A program made the position numbers and the translations under genes. This document shows, in pieces, positions 25,699-33,330 of a stretch of DNA of 64,000 nt. Under the pieces are notes generated by a model. It made no database searches. It was not told the DNA's origin and was given only the letters and a program-made list of their open reading frames with translations. The DNA comes from DATFYP01 sp035626235. GTDB lineage: Archaea; Thermoproteota; Nitrososphaeria; Nitrososphaerales; Gagatemarchaeaceae. The stretch lies in assembly GCA_035626235.1 (NCBI GenBank), contig DASPOB010000027.1:1-64000 (forward strand), written 5' to 3'. Numbering within the stretch: the stretch's first letter is position 1; the number at the start of each line of letters is the position of its first letter.

Positions 25699-26358
25699 TT
25701 GAAGATAGAGCACTGTGAATTCCCGGATGACCTGCTATACGACCTCGAGCACTGGACCTGGGGGAGGCTCCGTGGCGGCACCCTGCGCGTTGGGATAACA
25801 ACACTGCTGTCATGGTCCATGGGAACCTTCTCGGCGGTCTCCGCAAAGGATGCTGGGACAGCAGTCGACCGAGGCCACCCCATGGGCTCGCTTGAAGGCT
25901 CGAGGCACTTTGACGTCGTCCGCACCCCCGTATCAGGGACGATTACTCTGACGAACGACCGCCTACGCACCGAGCCAGAACTCGTGAACAGGGACCCCTA
26001 CGGAGAGGGGTGGCTCGCGGAGATTAAGGTTCGGGACGAAGCGGAACTCGGCCTCCTAGGAAGGCTCCCCAATGCTGCGCCTCTTATCTCCCAACAGATT
26101 CGGGAGCGGAACGTTCGGTGCTTTGCAGCCTTCCCTGACTACGAACTCTTCGACATCGGGGTGGAGTGCGCGGCAGTCCTGGCAAAACTCAACGAACTAC
26201 TTGGCAACAGCCAGGCTGGGACCGTCGTGCATATCGTCTCGGATGACAGCAGTGCCGAAATAGAGATGCAGCGTTGGGCTGACCAGACCGGGAATGACCT
26301 GCTCGAATCGCGCAAGGAGTCGCTCTTCTACCACTTCATCGTAAGGAAGAAATCGTAG
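25699..26358 (+). CDS. GcvH-like domain fused to TusA-like domain
   Basis: A 219-residue protein starting at a TTG, about 31 bases after a possible TATA box CTTATG. Residues 25-111 read as a glycine-cleavage H-protein/lipoyl-type fold: RVGITTLLSWSMG, TPVSGTIT, and PELVNRDPYGEGWL, nearly the H-protein consensus. The lysine that carries lipoate (ESVKA) is replaced: the equivalent stretch is EGSRH, with Arg69 in its place. Residues 139-219 resemble TusA/SirA sulfur carriers: the G-x-x-C core gives GVEC with Cys157, but the usual Pro-x-Pro is Ala-Ala-Val; IVSDDSSAEIEMQRWADQTGNDLLE and HFIVRKK follow. Sulfur relay is suggested. It is convergent with the rhodanese gene. Confidence 0.8.
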   Translation: MKIEHCEFPDDLLYDLEHWTWGRLRGGTLRVGITTLLSWSMGTFSAVSAKDAGTAVDRGHPMGSLEGSRHFDVVRTPVSGTITLTNDRLRTEPELVNRDPYGEGWLAEIKVRDEAELGLLGRLPNAAPLISQQIRERNVRCFAAFPDYELFDIGVECAAVLAKLNELLGNSQAGTVVHIVSDDSSAEIEMQRWADQTGNDLLESRKESLFYHFIVRKKS

Positions 26359-26372
26359 GTTCAGGGGATCAG

Positions 26373-27236
26373 CTACCGCTCGATTGGCAGCCTGATCGTG
26401 TTTCCCCACTCTGTCCATGAGCCATCGTAATTCCTGACCGAGGGATACTCCAGGAGGTACTTCAGTACGAACCATGTGTGGGACGACCTCTCCCCAATCC
26501 TGCAGTACGTGATTACCTCCTTATCTCGGCTCACTCCCTTCGAGTCGTACAGGGCCTCCAACTCCTCCCTCTGCTTGAAAGTCCCATCTGCGTCGTTGAC
26601 AGCCTGCGCCCAAGGGATGTTGATTGCACCTGGGATGTGGCCTCCTCTCTGGGCATGCTCAGTGGGGTACTCCGGCGGCGCCAGGATTTCGCCAGTGTAC
26701 TCCTTGGGTCCCCTGACGTCCACCAGCACCTTGCCTTTGACCCCCAAAGACGCTAGGACATCGAGTCTGTATGCCCTTATGCCTTCGTTCGGAAGGGAGG
26801 CTGTGAACCTTGCCTGGGGATAGCTGGGAACCTCCTTGCTAAGCGGCTTGTCCTCAAGGAGCCATTTCTTCCTCCCCCCGTTCATCAGTTTGACCTTGTT
26901 TACCCCGTAGTACTGCAGGTCCCAGAAGGCGTAGGCCGCGAACCAGTTGTTGTAGTCCCCATATAGCACAATCCACGTGTCGTTGGAGATTCCGTTTCGG
27001 CCGAGGAGCTCCTGAAGCTTCGCATGCGAAAGTATGTCTCGCCTGGGCTCGTCATTCAGGTCCTTCTTCCAGTCGAAGAGGACCGCACCTGGGACGTGCC
27101 CTTGGGCGTAGTTCAGCACGGGGTCGTAGTCGACTTCCACGACTCTGACGTGCGGGTCTTGTAGGTGTTCATTGACCCACTCTGTTGTAACAAGAACCTC
27201 GGAAGGGGTCTGCTGCTTCGGCTGGTCCGCAGGCAT
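26373..27236 (-). CDS. tandem-domain rhodanese (thiosulfate sulfurtransferase)
   Basis: A 287-residue sulfurtransferase with two rhodanese domains; the N-terminal one is inactive-type and the C-terminal one carries the catalytic cysteine in ITYCRIGERSSHTW. Typical signatures are HVPGAVLFDWKKDLND, YGDYNNWFAAYAFWDLQYYG and HIPGAINIPWAQA. It moves sulfane sulfur from thiosulfate or persulfides to acceptors. The ATG at 27236 sits 27 bases after TCAAATAAC (27259-27267), so the upstream start at 27311 is rejected. A 14-base palindrome lies between that TATA box and the start. The winged-helix gene lies just upstream on the same strand. Confidence 0.93.
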   Translation of the reverse strand: MPADQPKQQTPSEVLVTTEWVNEHLQDPHVRVVEVDYDPVLNYAQGHVPGAVLFDWKKDLNDEPRRDILSHAKLQELLGRNGISNDTWIVLYGDYNNWFAAYAFWDLQYYGVNKVKLMNGGRKKWLLEDKPLSKEVPSYPQARFTASLPNEGIRAYRLDVLASLGVKGKVLVDVRGPKEYTGEILAPPEYPTEHAQRGGHIPGAINIPWAQAVNDADGTFKQREELEALYDSKGVSRDKEVITYCRIGERSSHTWFVLKYLLEYPSVRNYDGSWTEWGNTIRLPIER

Positions 27237-27239
27237 GTT

Positions 27240-27253
27240 ATAACATATGTTAT
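27240..27253 (-). promoter_or_regulatory. palindromic operator candidate of the rhodanese gene
   Basis: A perfect 14-base palindrome ATAACATATGTTAT placed between the TATA box and the ATG at 27236, over the expected transcription start. Its arms ATAAC/GTTAT recur with the same 4-base spacer at 46928-46941. A repressor bound here would block initiation. Confidence 0.55.
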
Positions 27254-27258
27254 CGGTC

Positions 27259-27267
27259 GTTATTTGA
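27259..27267 (-). promoter_or_regulatory. TATA box of the rhodanese gene
   Basis: TCAAATAAC on the minus strand, centred 27 bases before the ATG at 27236. Confidence 0.5.
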
Positions 27268-27311
27268 ACCTTGCTGACTGCTCCAGCCCACTTCTCCTGG
27301 GTTTGGACCAA

Positions 27312-27605
27312 TCATATCGCGAGTCCGAATCCTTGGATGAACGCCTCTGCCCTCCTGATCTCAATCAGGAAGCTTACTCCCTTCGAGGTGATTCTGTAGA
27401 AGCGGTTCTCGCCCTCTTGCTGCATCTCGATAAGACCCTTGCCCACTAGCTCGTCCAGATACTTGACGAGCCTGTCGTGAGAGAGGTTCGCCCTGTATAG
27501 AATGTGAGTCGGCTTCGCGTCCCCCTCGTCCCTTATGGCGTTGAGGATGTCGAGGTTGATTCTAAGCGTGCTCCTCGGCTTTTCAGGCTGGCCCAACTCT
27601 TGCAC
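27312..27605 (-). CDS. winged-helix DNA-binding protein
   Basis: A 97-residue archaeal winged-helix protein of the HTH_45-like type: INLDILNAIRDEG, AKPTHILYRANLSHDRLVKYLDELVGKGLIE (helix-turn-helix with recognition helix) and a wing NRFYRITSKGVSFLIEIRRAEAFI. Its start overlaps the end of the preceding membrane-protein gene by 23 bases, so both are probably one transcript. The rhodanese gene follows 75 bases downstream. It is a good candidate to bind the palindromes at 27240 and 46928, but that is inference. Confidence 0.85.
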   Translation of the reverse strand: MQELGQPEKPRSTLRINLDILNAIRDEGDAKPTHILYRANLSHDRLVKYLDELVGKGLIEMQQEGENRFYRITSKGVSFLIEIRRAEAFIQGFGLAI

Positions 27606-28245
27606 TCCTTACCAGAAAGACGAGAAGCGAAACGAAGCCCAAGAACTGGATTACAGTTCCCGCCAAGAAGAGAACCCCAGCCAGGTCGATGACAGACACA
27701 AGAAGGACGACATGCGCCAATAGTATGAGCACGAACGCGAGCATAACGAGCAGCGAGAAGCTGCTCCTGCTCCTCGAGTGAATCAGAACTCCTTGGAAGA
27801 CCACGAACGCCAACAGCACCAAAGCCACGAAATAGCTGGCCACCGCAAAACGGTAGAATCCAACGAAGTCGACGATGCGCCCACTGACGACCGCCAGGAT
27901 GGCCGCACTGGCGACCTTCCAGCCCCTGCCGAAGGCGACGTAGCAATAGCCGGCCGCGAAGATGACATAGGCCAGCACCTGTATCGAGAGATACGTGAAG
28001 GTCGCCAAGACGGCCAGGACGCGTGACTTCAGCACGTCTACTAGCGTCTGTCCGAGCGCAACCGACGTCCCTGCCTCTGCAAGAAGCCCCACTCCGAGTA
28101 GCATGAAACCCACCGTGATTGCTTTCAGGAGCGGGCTGTCGGCCACCCTTTCGAACCTGTAGGCGAAGTAGCTTGTCAGGAAGGCCACAACGGCGCTGAG
28201 GACGTTCAGAGAGAATAGAATCAATGGGCCCAGAGCCAGAGCCAT
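27583..28245 (-). CDS. seven-helix membrane protein
   Basis: A 220-residue protein with about seven membrane helices and very short loops; the start is an ATG 30 bases after the TATA-like GGTTAATACA (28271-28280, minus). It shares an operon with the winged-helix gene. A membrane protein paired with a small HTH regulator could be a sensor-regulator pair. No family recognised. Confidence 0.7.
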   Translation of the reverse strand: MALALGPLILFSLNVLSAVVAFLTSYFAYRFERVADSPLLKAITVGFMLLGVGLLAEAGTSVALGQTLVDVLKSRVLAVLATFTYLSIQVLAYVIFAAGYCYVAFGRGWKVASAAILAVVSGRIVDFVGFYRFAVASYFVALVLLAFVVFQGVLIHSRSRSSFSLLVMLAFVLILLAHVVLLVSVIDLAGVLFLAGTVIQFLGFVSLLVFLVRSARVGPA

Positions 28246-28330
28246 GAAACGAGTTCGGAGCCTCTCAGATTGTATTAACCTTTCGCACTTTGCGTATGAA
28301 CGCGGCGTCTAGACGCGTCTTTCCGCCCCG

Positions 28331-28339
28331 CTAAATACG
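28331..28339 (+). promoter_or_regulatory. TATA-like box of the 28368 gene
   Basis: CTAAATACG centred about 33 bases before the ATG at 28368. Confidence 0.4.
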
Positions 28340-28367
28340 AATGACGCCCAGAACATCCTGAACGAAA

Positions 28368-28922
28368 ATGAACGCGAAAATCTTCGCAACGGCGACCATC
28401 GTCGGAGTGGTCGCGATTGTGGCCATGCTCTTCGCCTACCCGGCGGTGGCGTCTTCAATCGCGACAACGGACACTCCAAGCATTCAGCAACTCGCAAAGC
28501 AACAGAGCACAACGGCCCAGCAGACCCAGCAGGCTCAACTGGCGGCAGGGCAGACAATGACCCTTACTGGCGTCGCGGGCGGATACAGAGTGGTTGGCGA
28601 CAGATCAGTCAACGGAACAGCAAGCGGCTCCCTGGTCTTGCTGGTCACAGGAGTCTTCAAAGGAGGGTACGCACTCTCCGTCACTGGAGGCAGCATCACC
28701 CTCAACGGCACCACTTACACAGTCTCTGGAGGTTCGGGCGAACTAGGCCCAAGAGGGATTCACATGGTCGGACAGGGGCAGACCGGTAACGGAGGTAAGT
28801 TCCTGTTCGACGCCAGGAATCTCGGCAGCTTTGGCAACGCCTCATACGGGATACTCCGTATCGACCTGACGAATGGCGGTTCCGAATTCGCAGTCCGACT
28901 GCTGGTCACCTTCTCGTCGTAG
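28368..28922 (+). CDS. secreted or membrane-anchored beta-rich protein
   Basis: A 184-residue protein with an N-terminal signal-like helix (about 5-28), a Gln/Thr-rich linker (about 40-60: QQLAKQQSTTAQQTQQAQ) and a beta-strand-rich domain with many Gly, Ser, Thr and Asn residues including several NxT/NxS sites (VNGTASG, LNGTTYT, FGNASYG). It looks like an exported surface protein, perhaps glycosylated. No family recognised. A hairpin terminator follows the stop. Confidence 0.7.
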   Translation: MNAKIFATATIVGVVAIVAMLFAYPAVASSIATTDTPSIQQLAKQQSTTAQQTQQAQLAAGQTMTLTGVAGGYRVVGDRSVNGTASGSLVLLVTGVFKGGYALSVTGGSITLNGTTYTVSGGSGELGPRGIHMVGQGQTGNGGKFLFDARNLGSFGNASYGILRIDLTNGGSEFAVRLLVTFSS

Positions 28923-28930
28923 CCTGGCGC

Positions 28931-28962
28931 GGACCCTCAGGGTCCCGCCTCCCCATTTTTTT
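28931..28962 (+). terminator. hairpin plus T-run terminator
   Basis: GGACCCT-C-AGGGTCC forms a perfect 7-base-pair stem at 28931-28945, followed after ten bases by a run of seven T (28956-28962). It lies nine bases after the stop of the secreted-protein gene. Archaeal RNA polymerase responds mainly to the T-run. Confidence 0.6.
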
Positions 28963-28969
28963 CGCATTG

Positions 28970-30007
28970 TCACAGCGTCGAAATCTGCGTCTTCCTGCGG
29001 TCTACTTCGGATTCGACTCCTCCCTTCACCGGATGGTCTTGCCACAGCTTGCGGAAGAACAGCATCATCACGCCGTCGGCGATGAGGGTCATCGGGAGGG
29101 CCCTTTCTGAGATGACCCCAAACGCAGCTATGGGAACAATCAGTCCTAATGCAAGAGACAGGACAACCCTTTCATTGCTCACCCTCCCCACCACTTTCAG
29201 GATGCCGACGAGGAATGCTCCTTGAAGGAGAATCACAACTGCGAAGTCGGCGACCGCGGGGATTCCGATGGCCGCAGGAATGAACTCCGTCAACAAAACG
29301 GACGGATAGAATACGGCTCCAATGAACCCAACCTTCATTTTTCCAAGACGAGGCAGTTCGCTTCTTGCCGCCAGCGCGTTAGAGGGCGCCCGCCGAGCGG
29401 CGAGAATGAGCATGCCTATTGTCGCCCAACTCGCGAGGAATATGGGCCATCCCATCCAGAAGTGCGTAACCTTGACCACTATCACGAGGAGTGATGCGAC
29501 GTCAATCCCCAGCACCAACAGTGCGATCCATAGCTTCCTACCGGGCAGGAAGCTCCTTCCACGGGTCTCAGGCAGGGCCAGGCCGAGGAGAAGAATCGGG
29601 AGAGCGATGCTGAAGATCATGTGCACGGGCAGAATTGATGCGACCCAAATCCAGTTTACGCCCACCCAATGTCCATAGGTTCCCAGGACTCCCACTGGGC
29701 CCGCCTCGGGGTCGAACAGCGTGCTGAGCGCGATTCCTTCCTCGAGAATCCCATAGGCCGCTCCCAGAAGAAACACCGTTGCCAGGCCCCTGTTCCACCT
29801 GATTCTCGCTTCCCTGATCAACAGGACGCCGGGACCATATAGCCCCAGGTTCGCGGTGAGCTGGAAGACGAATTGGGCAGGGTTCAGGATTATCGCGTTG
29901 ATTGGGCTCGAACCCGAGAGGTACTCGGGTATCCCAGGAGTGAGAAGAAGCAGACAGATTGCCGGGTGGGCCTTCAGGAACGCCTTGACTACTCTGAGCA
30001 GGCTCAC
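28970..30007 (-). CDS. multi-spanning membrane protein
   Basis: A 345-residue protein with about nine or ten membrane helices. GILEEGIALSTLFDPEAGP in the second quarter has two adjacent glutamates in a helix, somewhat like the EExxxR motif of CPBP-type intramembrane proteases, but the arginine and the second and third motifs are not clear. I would not call it a protease. Convergent with the secreted-protein gene and divergent from the rhomboid gene. Confidence 0.7.
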   Translation of the reverse strand: MSLLRVVKAFLKAHPAICLLLLTPGIPEYLSGSSPINAIILNPAQFVFQLTANLGLYGPGVLLIREARIRWNRGLATVFLLGAAYGILEEGIALSTLFDPEAGPVGVLGTYGHWVGVNWIWVASILPVHMIFSIALPILLLGLALPETRGRSFLPGRKLWIALLVLGIDVASLLVIVVKVTHFWMGWPIFLASWATIGMLILAARRAPSNALAARSELPRLGKMKVGFIGAVFYPSVLLTEFIPAAIGIPAVADFAVVILLQGAFLVGILKVVGRVSNERVVLSLALGLIVPIAAFGVISERALPMTLIADGVMMLFFRKLWQDHPVKGGVESEVDRRKTQISTL

Positions 30008-30115
30008 TATCTCGATGCCTCATGGACGGTACGAGGTCGATAAGAAGGCATTCCAGGTTCGTCCCCATAGAGGCGAGTCCGCGTATTCTGTCTGTCGCTG
30101 GACCCACAGTTGAAC

Positions 30116-30125
30116 ACCTAAACAG
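30116..30125 (+). promoter_or_regulatory. TATA-like box of the rhomboid gene
   Basis: ACCTAAACAG centred 27 bases before the GTG at 30147. Confidence 0.45.
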
Positions 30126-30146
30126 CCATCGCGCGGCGGGGAAGAT

Positions 30147-30722
30147 GTGGTATCGAAGCAGGGCAGGAACCTTGCCGTCGCGATCCTCGCGGGGCTGGTC
30201 TTCGGGATGGCTACGTCCACGGTGGCAATTGGAAGCGCATCACTGACGGATATCTTCCTTCAGTACAACCTGGCTGTCTATCACGGCGCGTACTGGCAAC
30301 TGCTCACTTCAATCGTCGTCGCACCGCCGATCCTGCTCGGCGTGGCCGATGTCCTGTTCAACGCCTTGGCAGTTCTCTGGTTGGACAATCTGCTCTCCAG
30401 CGCCTTCACCCCTGGAGAGTACTACGCCACTTTCATTCTCTCCGCGGTCTCGGGCAACCTGCTCAGCCTGCTTGCGGGCCCGAGCCTAGTCAGTTTCGGG
30501 GCCTCAGGAGGCATCTTTGGACTACTGGCAGGGGCCGTCTCCGAGGACTATGCGGCAGAGCGGAGGATCAACGGCGGGCTCCTTGCGTGGTTCCTTCTGG
30601 TGTTCATCTTCAGCAGCTTCTCCTCTGAATACGTCAACTGGATGGCGCATCTTGGTGGGGCAGTGTTCGGGCTCGTTGCGGGTTACCTCCTCGGCATCAA
30701 GCGCCGAGGCGACAGCATCTAA
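30147..30722 (+). CDS. rhomboid family intramembrane serine protease
   Basis: A 191-residue protein with about six membrane helices. The catalytic dyad is visible: Ser in FGASGGIFGLLAG (GxSG motif) and His in WMAHLGGAVFGLVAGY on the sixth helix. The usual asparagine/His of helix 2 may be in LFNALAVLWLD. Rhomboids cut membrane-anchored proteins within the bilayer. GTG start 27 bases after a TATA-like box. The GASG and AHxxG spacing is normal, so an active enzyme is likely. Confidence 0.85.
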   Translation: MVSKQGRNLAVAILAGLVFGMATSTVAIGSASLTDIFLQYNLAVYHGAYWQLLTSIVVAPPILLGVADVLFNALAVLWLDNLLSSAFTPGEYYATFILSAVSGNLLSLLAGPSLVSFGASGGIFGLLAGAVSEDYAAERRINGGLLAWFLLVFIFSSFSSEYVNWMAHLGGAVFGLVAGYLLGIKRRGDSI

Positions 30723-30743
30723 TGTTGCGCCGTCAGGCCGCCC

Positions 30744-30816
30744 GGAATCGAAGATTCCGAATCAAATCCGATGTCCGCCTGGTTGTTCGTCTCGGCACGT
30801 TGCCGGATGACATCGG
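30744..30816 (+). other. nested inverted repeats, possible RNA structure
   Basis: The gap after the rhomboid gene holds GGAATC-GAA-GATTCC (30744-30758) and an 8-base outer arm CCGATGTC (30768-30775) with its exact complement GACATCGG (30809-30816), enclosing CGGCA-CGT-TGCCG (30793-30805). Both hairpins are closed by 3-base loops. It may be a terminator region, a leader or a small RNA. Confidence 0.4.
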
Positions 30817-30860
30817 CACGCCCAGCGAGATCGCCTCGGCGCATCTTCGATCGGATTAAT

Positions 30861-30870
30861 CCTATATATT
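30861..30870 (+). promoter_or_regulatory. TATA box of the coiled-coil gene
   Basis: CCTATATATT centred 26 bases before the GTG at 30892. Confidence 0.6.
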
Positions 30871-30891
30871 CACAACTTCGAGTACGAGGTC

Positions 30892-31245
30892 GTGAGTTAC
30901 GACCTAGCCGGCACTCAAGAAAGGAAGAGGACTAGCGAGGCGAAGGCTAAGGAGTTCTATCAGAAGGTTGTGAGGCAGGAGCAAGAGCTGCGCGACCTTC
31001 AGAAGCAATCGACTCAGACGGAAAAGCAGGCAGCGGAACTGCAACGGCAGAAGGCCGACATGGAGGCTAGGCTCAGAGAGCTCTCAGGGAGACTCGATGC
31101 GACAAATCAGGCCCTCGCTTCCCTCCACTCTCAGACGACGCTCAAGAGACAGAACATCGAGCGGGACCAGAGCGAGATGGAGAGGTATCAGGAGGAAGTG
31201 GTCAGGCTCGACAGGCAGATTGGCGAGCTGATGAAGCGCAGGTAG
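30892..31245 (+). CDS. coiled-coil protein
   Basis: A 117-residue protein that is almost wholly a long charged coiled coil (about residues 15-113), rich in Lys, Arg, Glu and Gln with leucine/alanine heptads. Leaderless GTG start confirmed by the TATATATT box 26 bases upstream. No enzymatic motif. A structural or DNA/RNA-binding scaffold is possible; prefoldin-like assembly cannot be claimed. It is convergent with the aldo/keto reductase gene. Confidence 0.75.
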   Translation: MSYDLAGTQERKRTSEAKAKEFYQKVVRQEQELRDLQKQSTQTEKQAAELQRQKADMEARLRELSGRLDATNQALASLHSQTTLKRQNIERDQSEMERYQEEVVRLDRQIGELMKRR

Positions 31246-31265
31246 GGTCCTCAGGTTCAAGGGTC

Positions 31266-32249
31266 CTACTCGTGTCCCATCACCGGATGAGGCCTGTAGG
31301 GGTCCTCAAGCCTCTTCGTGTCGTCGGTCGTGAGCAAGACGTCAAGGGCAGAAGTCAATTCTTCGAGCTGTGCGACCGAGGTAGGCCCCACTACCGGTGA
31401 CACGACTCCCGGCTTGCTTAGTATCCACGCTAGCGCCAACTGTGATGGCTTCAACCCTTTCTCCTTTGCCACTTCCTCCAGTCTCTCTGCCACGTCGAAG
31501 TCCTCGGGCCTGAAATAGCGGGATGACATCCAGGGGTCTCTCTGGTACCTCACGGTCCTGGGCTGGGCGCCTCTTTTGTACTTCCCGCTCAGAAAGCCCC
31601 TGGCCAGGGGGCTCCAGGGGTTGATGGCCACTCCTTCAGCAATGCACATGGGAATCATCTCCCGTTCCTCCTCTCTGTACGCCAGGTTGTAGTGATTCTG
31701 CATTGTTGCGAACCTCTCCAGCCCCATCCTGTCGCTTGTCTTCAAGGCTTGGGCGAACTGCCATGCCCACATGCTTGAGGCGCCTATGTGGCCGACGGAC
31801 CCGTCCTTCCTTACGGCGTCGGTGAGGGTCCTCAGGACCTGCTCGATTGGAGTCGCATAATCCCATCTGTGAATCTGATATAGGTCGATTCGATCAGTCT
31901 TCAGGCGGACCAGCGATTTCTCGAGGCTCTGGCGTACATGATGGTCGCCCAGACCTCGTTCGCCCGGTCCCTCTCCCATGGGGAGACCCACCTTTGTCGC
32001 AAGTACCACATCATTCCTCCTCCCCTCTAGTGCCTTACCGACGATTTCTTCTGACTTGCCATGCGAATACACGTCCGCGGTGTCGAAGAAGTCAATTCCT
32101 AGGTCGATTGCCCTGTCGATGACCCTCTTCGAATCTTCGTACCCAAGGGTCCACTCAAACCCAGCCGCGTCGGGACCACCGAAGCTCATGCATCCAATGC
32201 AGAGGCGTGAGACCTTCTTACCGGTGTTTCCCAGTTGGGCATACTGCAT
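31266..32249 (-). CDS. aldo/keto reductase
   Basis: A 327-residue NADPH-dependent (beta/alpha)8-barrel reductase. The catalytic tyrosine and aspartate lie in DFFDTADVYSHGKSEEIVG, the lysine in VVLATKVGLP and the histidine in YQIHRWD. The C-terminal cofactor loop is VVSPVVGPTSVAQLEE. Overall like YajO/oxidoreductases acting on sugars or aldehydes. ATG at 32249 follows a TATA-like ACTTTAACCG (32274-32283, minus). A second aldo/keto reductase lies at 42893. Confidence 0.93.
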   Translation of the reverse strand: MQYAQLGNTGKKVSRLCIGCMSFGGPDAAGFEWTLGYEDSKRVIDRAIDLGIDFFDTADVYSHGKSEEIVGKALEGRRNDVVLATKVGLPMGEGPGERGLGDHHVRQSLEKSLVRLKTDRIDLYQIHRWDYATPIEQVLRTLTDAVRKDGSVGHIGASSMWAWQFAQALKTSDRMGLERFATMQNHYNLAYREEEREMIPMCIAEGVAINPWSPLARGFLSGKYKRGAQPRTVRYQRDPWMSSRYFRPEDFDVAERLEEVAKEKGLKPSQLALAWILSKPGVVSPVVGPTSVAQLEELTSALDVLLTTDDTKRLEDPYRPHPVMGHE

Positions 32250-32320
32250 GCCGAAAACGTGATTTTCCCCCCTCGGTTAAAGTTTCAGAAGGCAAGCCCC
32301 GGAGTGGACGTTCGACCGCC

Positions 32321-32330
32321 GCTCATATAC
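32321..32330 (+). promoter_or_regulatory. TATA box of the zinc-ribbon membrane protein gene
   Basis: GCTCATATAC centred 26 bases before the GTG at 32352; it fixes the start far inside the longest open frame. Confidence 0.55.
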
Positions 32331-32351
32331 TCGGACAGCACATCCACCGCC

Positions 32352-32765
32352 GTGTACTGTCCGCAATGCGGGAAGGAAAACCCCGGTGGCTCGATCTATT
32401 GCGGATACTGTGGTACACTCATCGCGACCACTATTGGTACGTCGGCTCCGCCTGGTGCCGCGATGGTCCAAGGCTCGCGACAGGGGCAGGGGCGGAATAG
32501 CGACCCTCTCATGGCGGGGGTTCTGAACCTCTTCTTCGGCCTTGGGTACGTCTATCTCGGCTATGGAAGAGTGATGAAGGTTCAGGTCGCTGTGTTCGTA
32601 GTGCTCATGGTTGCGCTCTACTTCCTCGCTGGCGTCATTACAGACGGGCTGGCTGGCCTAGTCCTGGCCGCCCTGCTGGCGGTTGATGGGTATCAGAAGG
32701 CGTCCGGGCTGAAAGGCTACATCAATGCTGAGAAGGAACCCTACAAGAGCGTTGCTCGGATGTAA
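32352..32765 (+). CDS. zinc-ribbon membrane protein
   Basis: About 137 residues. A zinc ribbon begins at the second residue (CPQCGKENPGGSIYCGYCG), followed by a Gly/Gln-rich linker and then two or three membrane helices (AGVLNLFFGLGYVYLGYG, VAVFVVLMVALYFLAGV, GLAGLVLAALLAVDGYQKA). This layout is common in archaea and resembles TM2-like small membrane proteins. The leaderless GTG at 32352 places the ribbon right at the N-terminus, which is typical; an upstream TTG at 32235 would overlap the divergent reductase gene. Confidence 0.75.
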   Translation: MYCPQCGKENPGGSIYCGYCGTLIATTIGTSAPPGAAMVQGSRQGQGRNSDPLMAGVLNLFFGLGYVYLGYGRVMKVQVAVFVVLMVALYFLAGVITDGLAGLVLAALLAVDGYQKASGLKGYINAEKEPYKSVARM

Positions 32766-32773
32766 AATCATTT

Positions 32774-33211
32774 ATGCTACGCTCTCAGGCTCCAAGGGTA
32801 TTGGCGCTCACCTGTGAGGTCTGCGGCAGCCCGATAAGGGGGCCGCCTAGTAGAGTGGAAATCGACGGCGCAGTGCTGCTCGTCTGCACCAACTGCGCGA
32901 GACGAGGGACACCGATTGGCGCGCCCGCGCAGGCTAAGGGGGTCTTGACGCCACGGATGCCTGCTGAGGCAGGTCTGAGCCCAGACCTCGAGGTCGACCC
33001 CGACTATCCCTTGATAGTCAAGGCTGCGAGGGAGAAACTAGGTCTTACCCAGGAGCAACTCGGCCGGAAGATCAACGTGAAACCATCTGTCATCAGCCAT
33101 GTTGAGACCGGAAAGATGAAGCCGGACTTGGCCCTGGCCCGGACGTTGATGCACGAACTGAAGGTCAACCTCCTCGTGGCCAGCAGCGAGTTGGACCAGA
33201 CCAGAAGTTAA
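32774..33211 (+). CDS. archaeal multiprotein bridging factor 1 (MBF1)
   Basis: A 145-residue protein with an N-terminal zinc ribbon (CEVCGSPIRGPPSRVEIDG ending CTNCARRG) and a C-terminal Cro/C1-type helix-turn-helix (VKAAREKLGLTQEQLGRKINVKPSVISHVETGKMKPDLALARTL), the standard aMBF1 arrangement. It is a conserved archaeal protein linked to transcription and to ribosomes. A TATA-like CATTTATGC (32769-32777) overlaps the ATG, so an inner TTG at 32801, which puts CEVCG three residues further in, may be the true start. Confidence 0.93.
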   Translation: MLRSQAPRVLALTCEVCGSPIRGPPSRVEIDGAVLLVCTNCARRGTPIGAPAQAKGVLTPRMPAEAGLSPDLEVDPDYPLIVKAAREKLGLTQEQLGRKINVKPSVISHVETGKMKPDLALARTLMHELKVNLLVASSELDQTRS

Positions 33212-33300
33212 GTCAGGCCAAGAGCCACATGGTCTGAGAGCCCCGTTCACAGCCTCTTTCTCCTCGAAAGTGCGCCGCGGCTTCGAAGTTCGTCTCCCGT

Positions 33301-33310
33301 GTTTAAATAA
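33301..33310 (+). promoter_or_regulatory. TATA box of the CBS/zinc gene
   Basis: GTTTAAATAA centred 26 bases before the ATG at 33331, a near-consensus archaeal promoter. Confidence 0.6.
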
Positions 33311-33330
33311 AACTGCGGACTCGTGGCGCC

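Noticed and set aside
28970..30007. CPBP-type intramembrane protease
   Set aside because: A Glu-Glu pair is present in one helix, but the following arginine and the other two conserved motifs are not recognisable.
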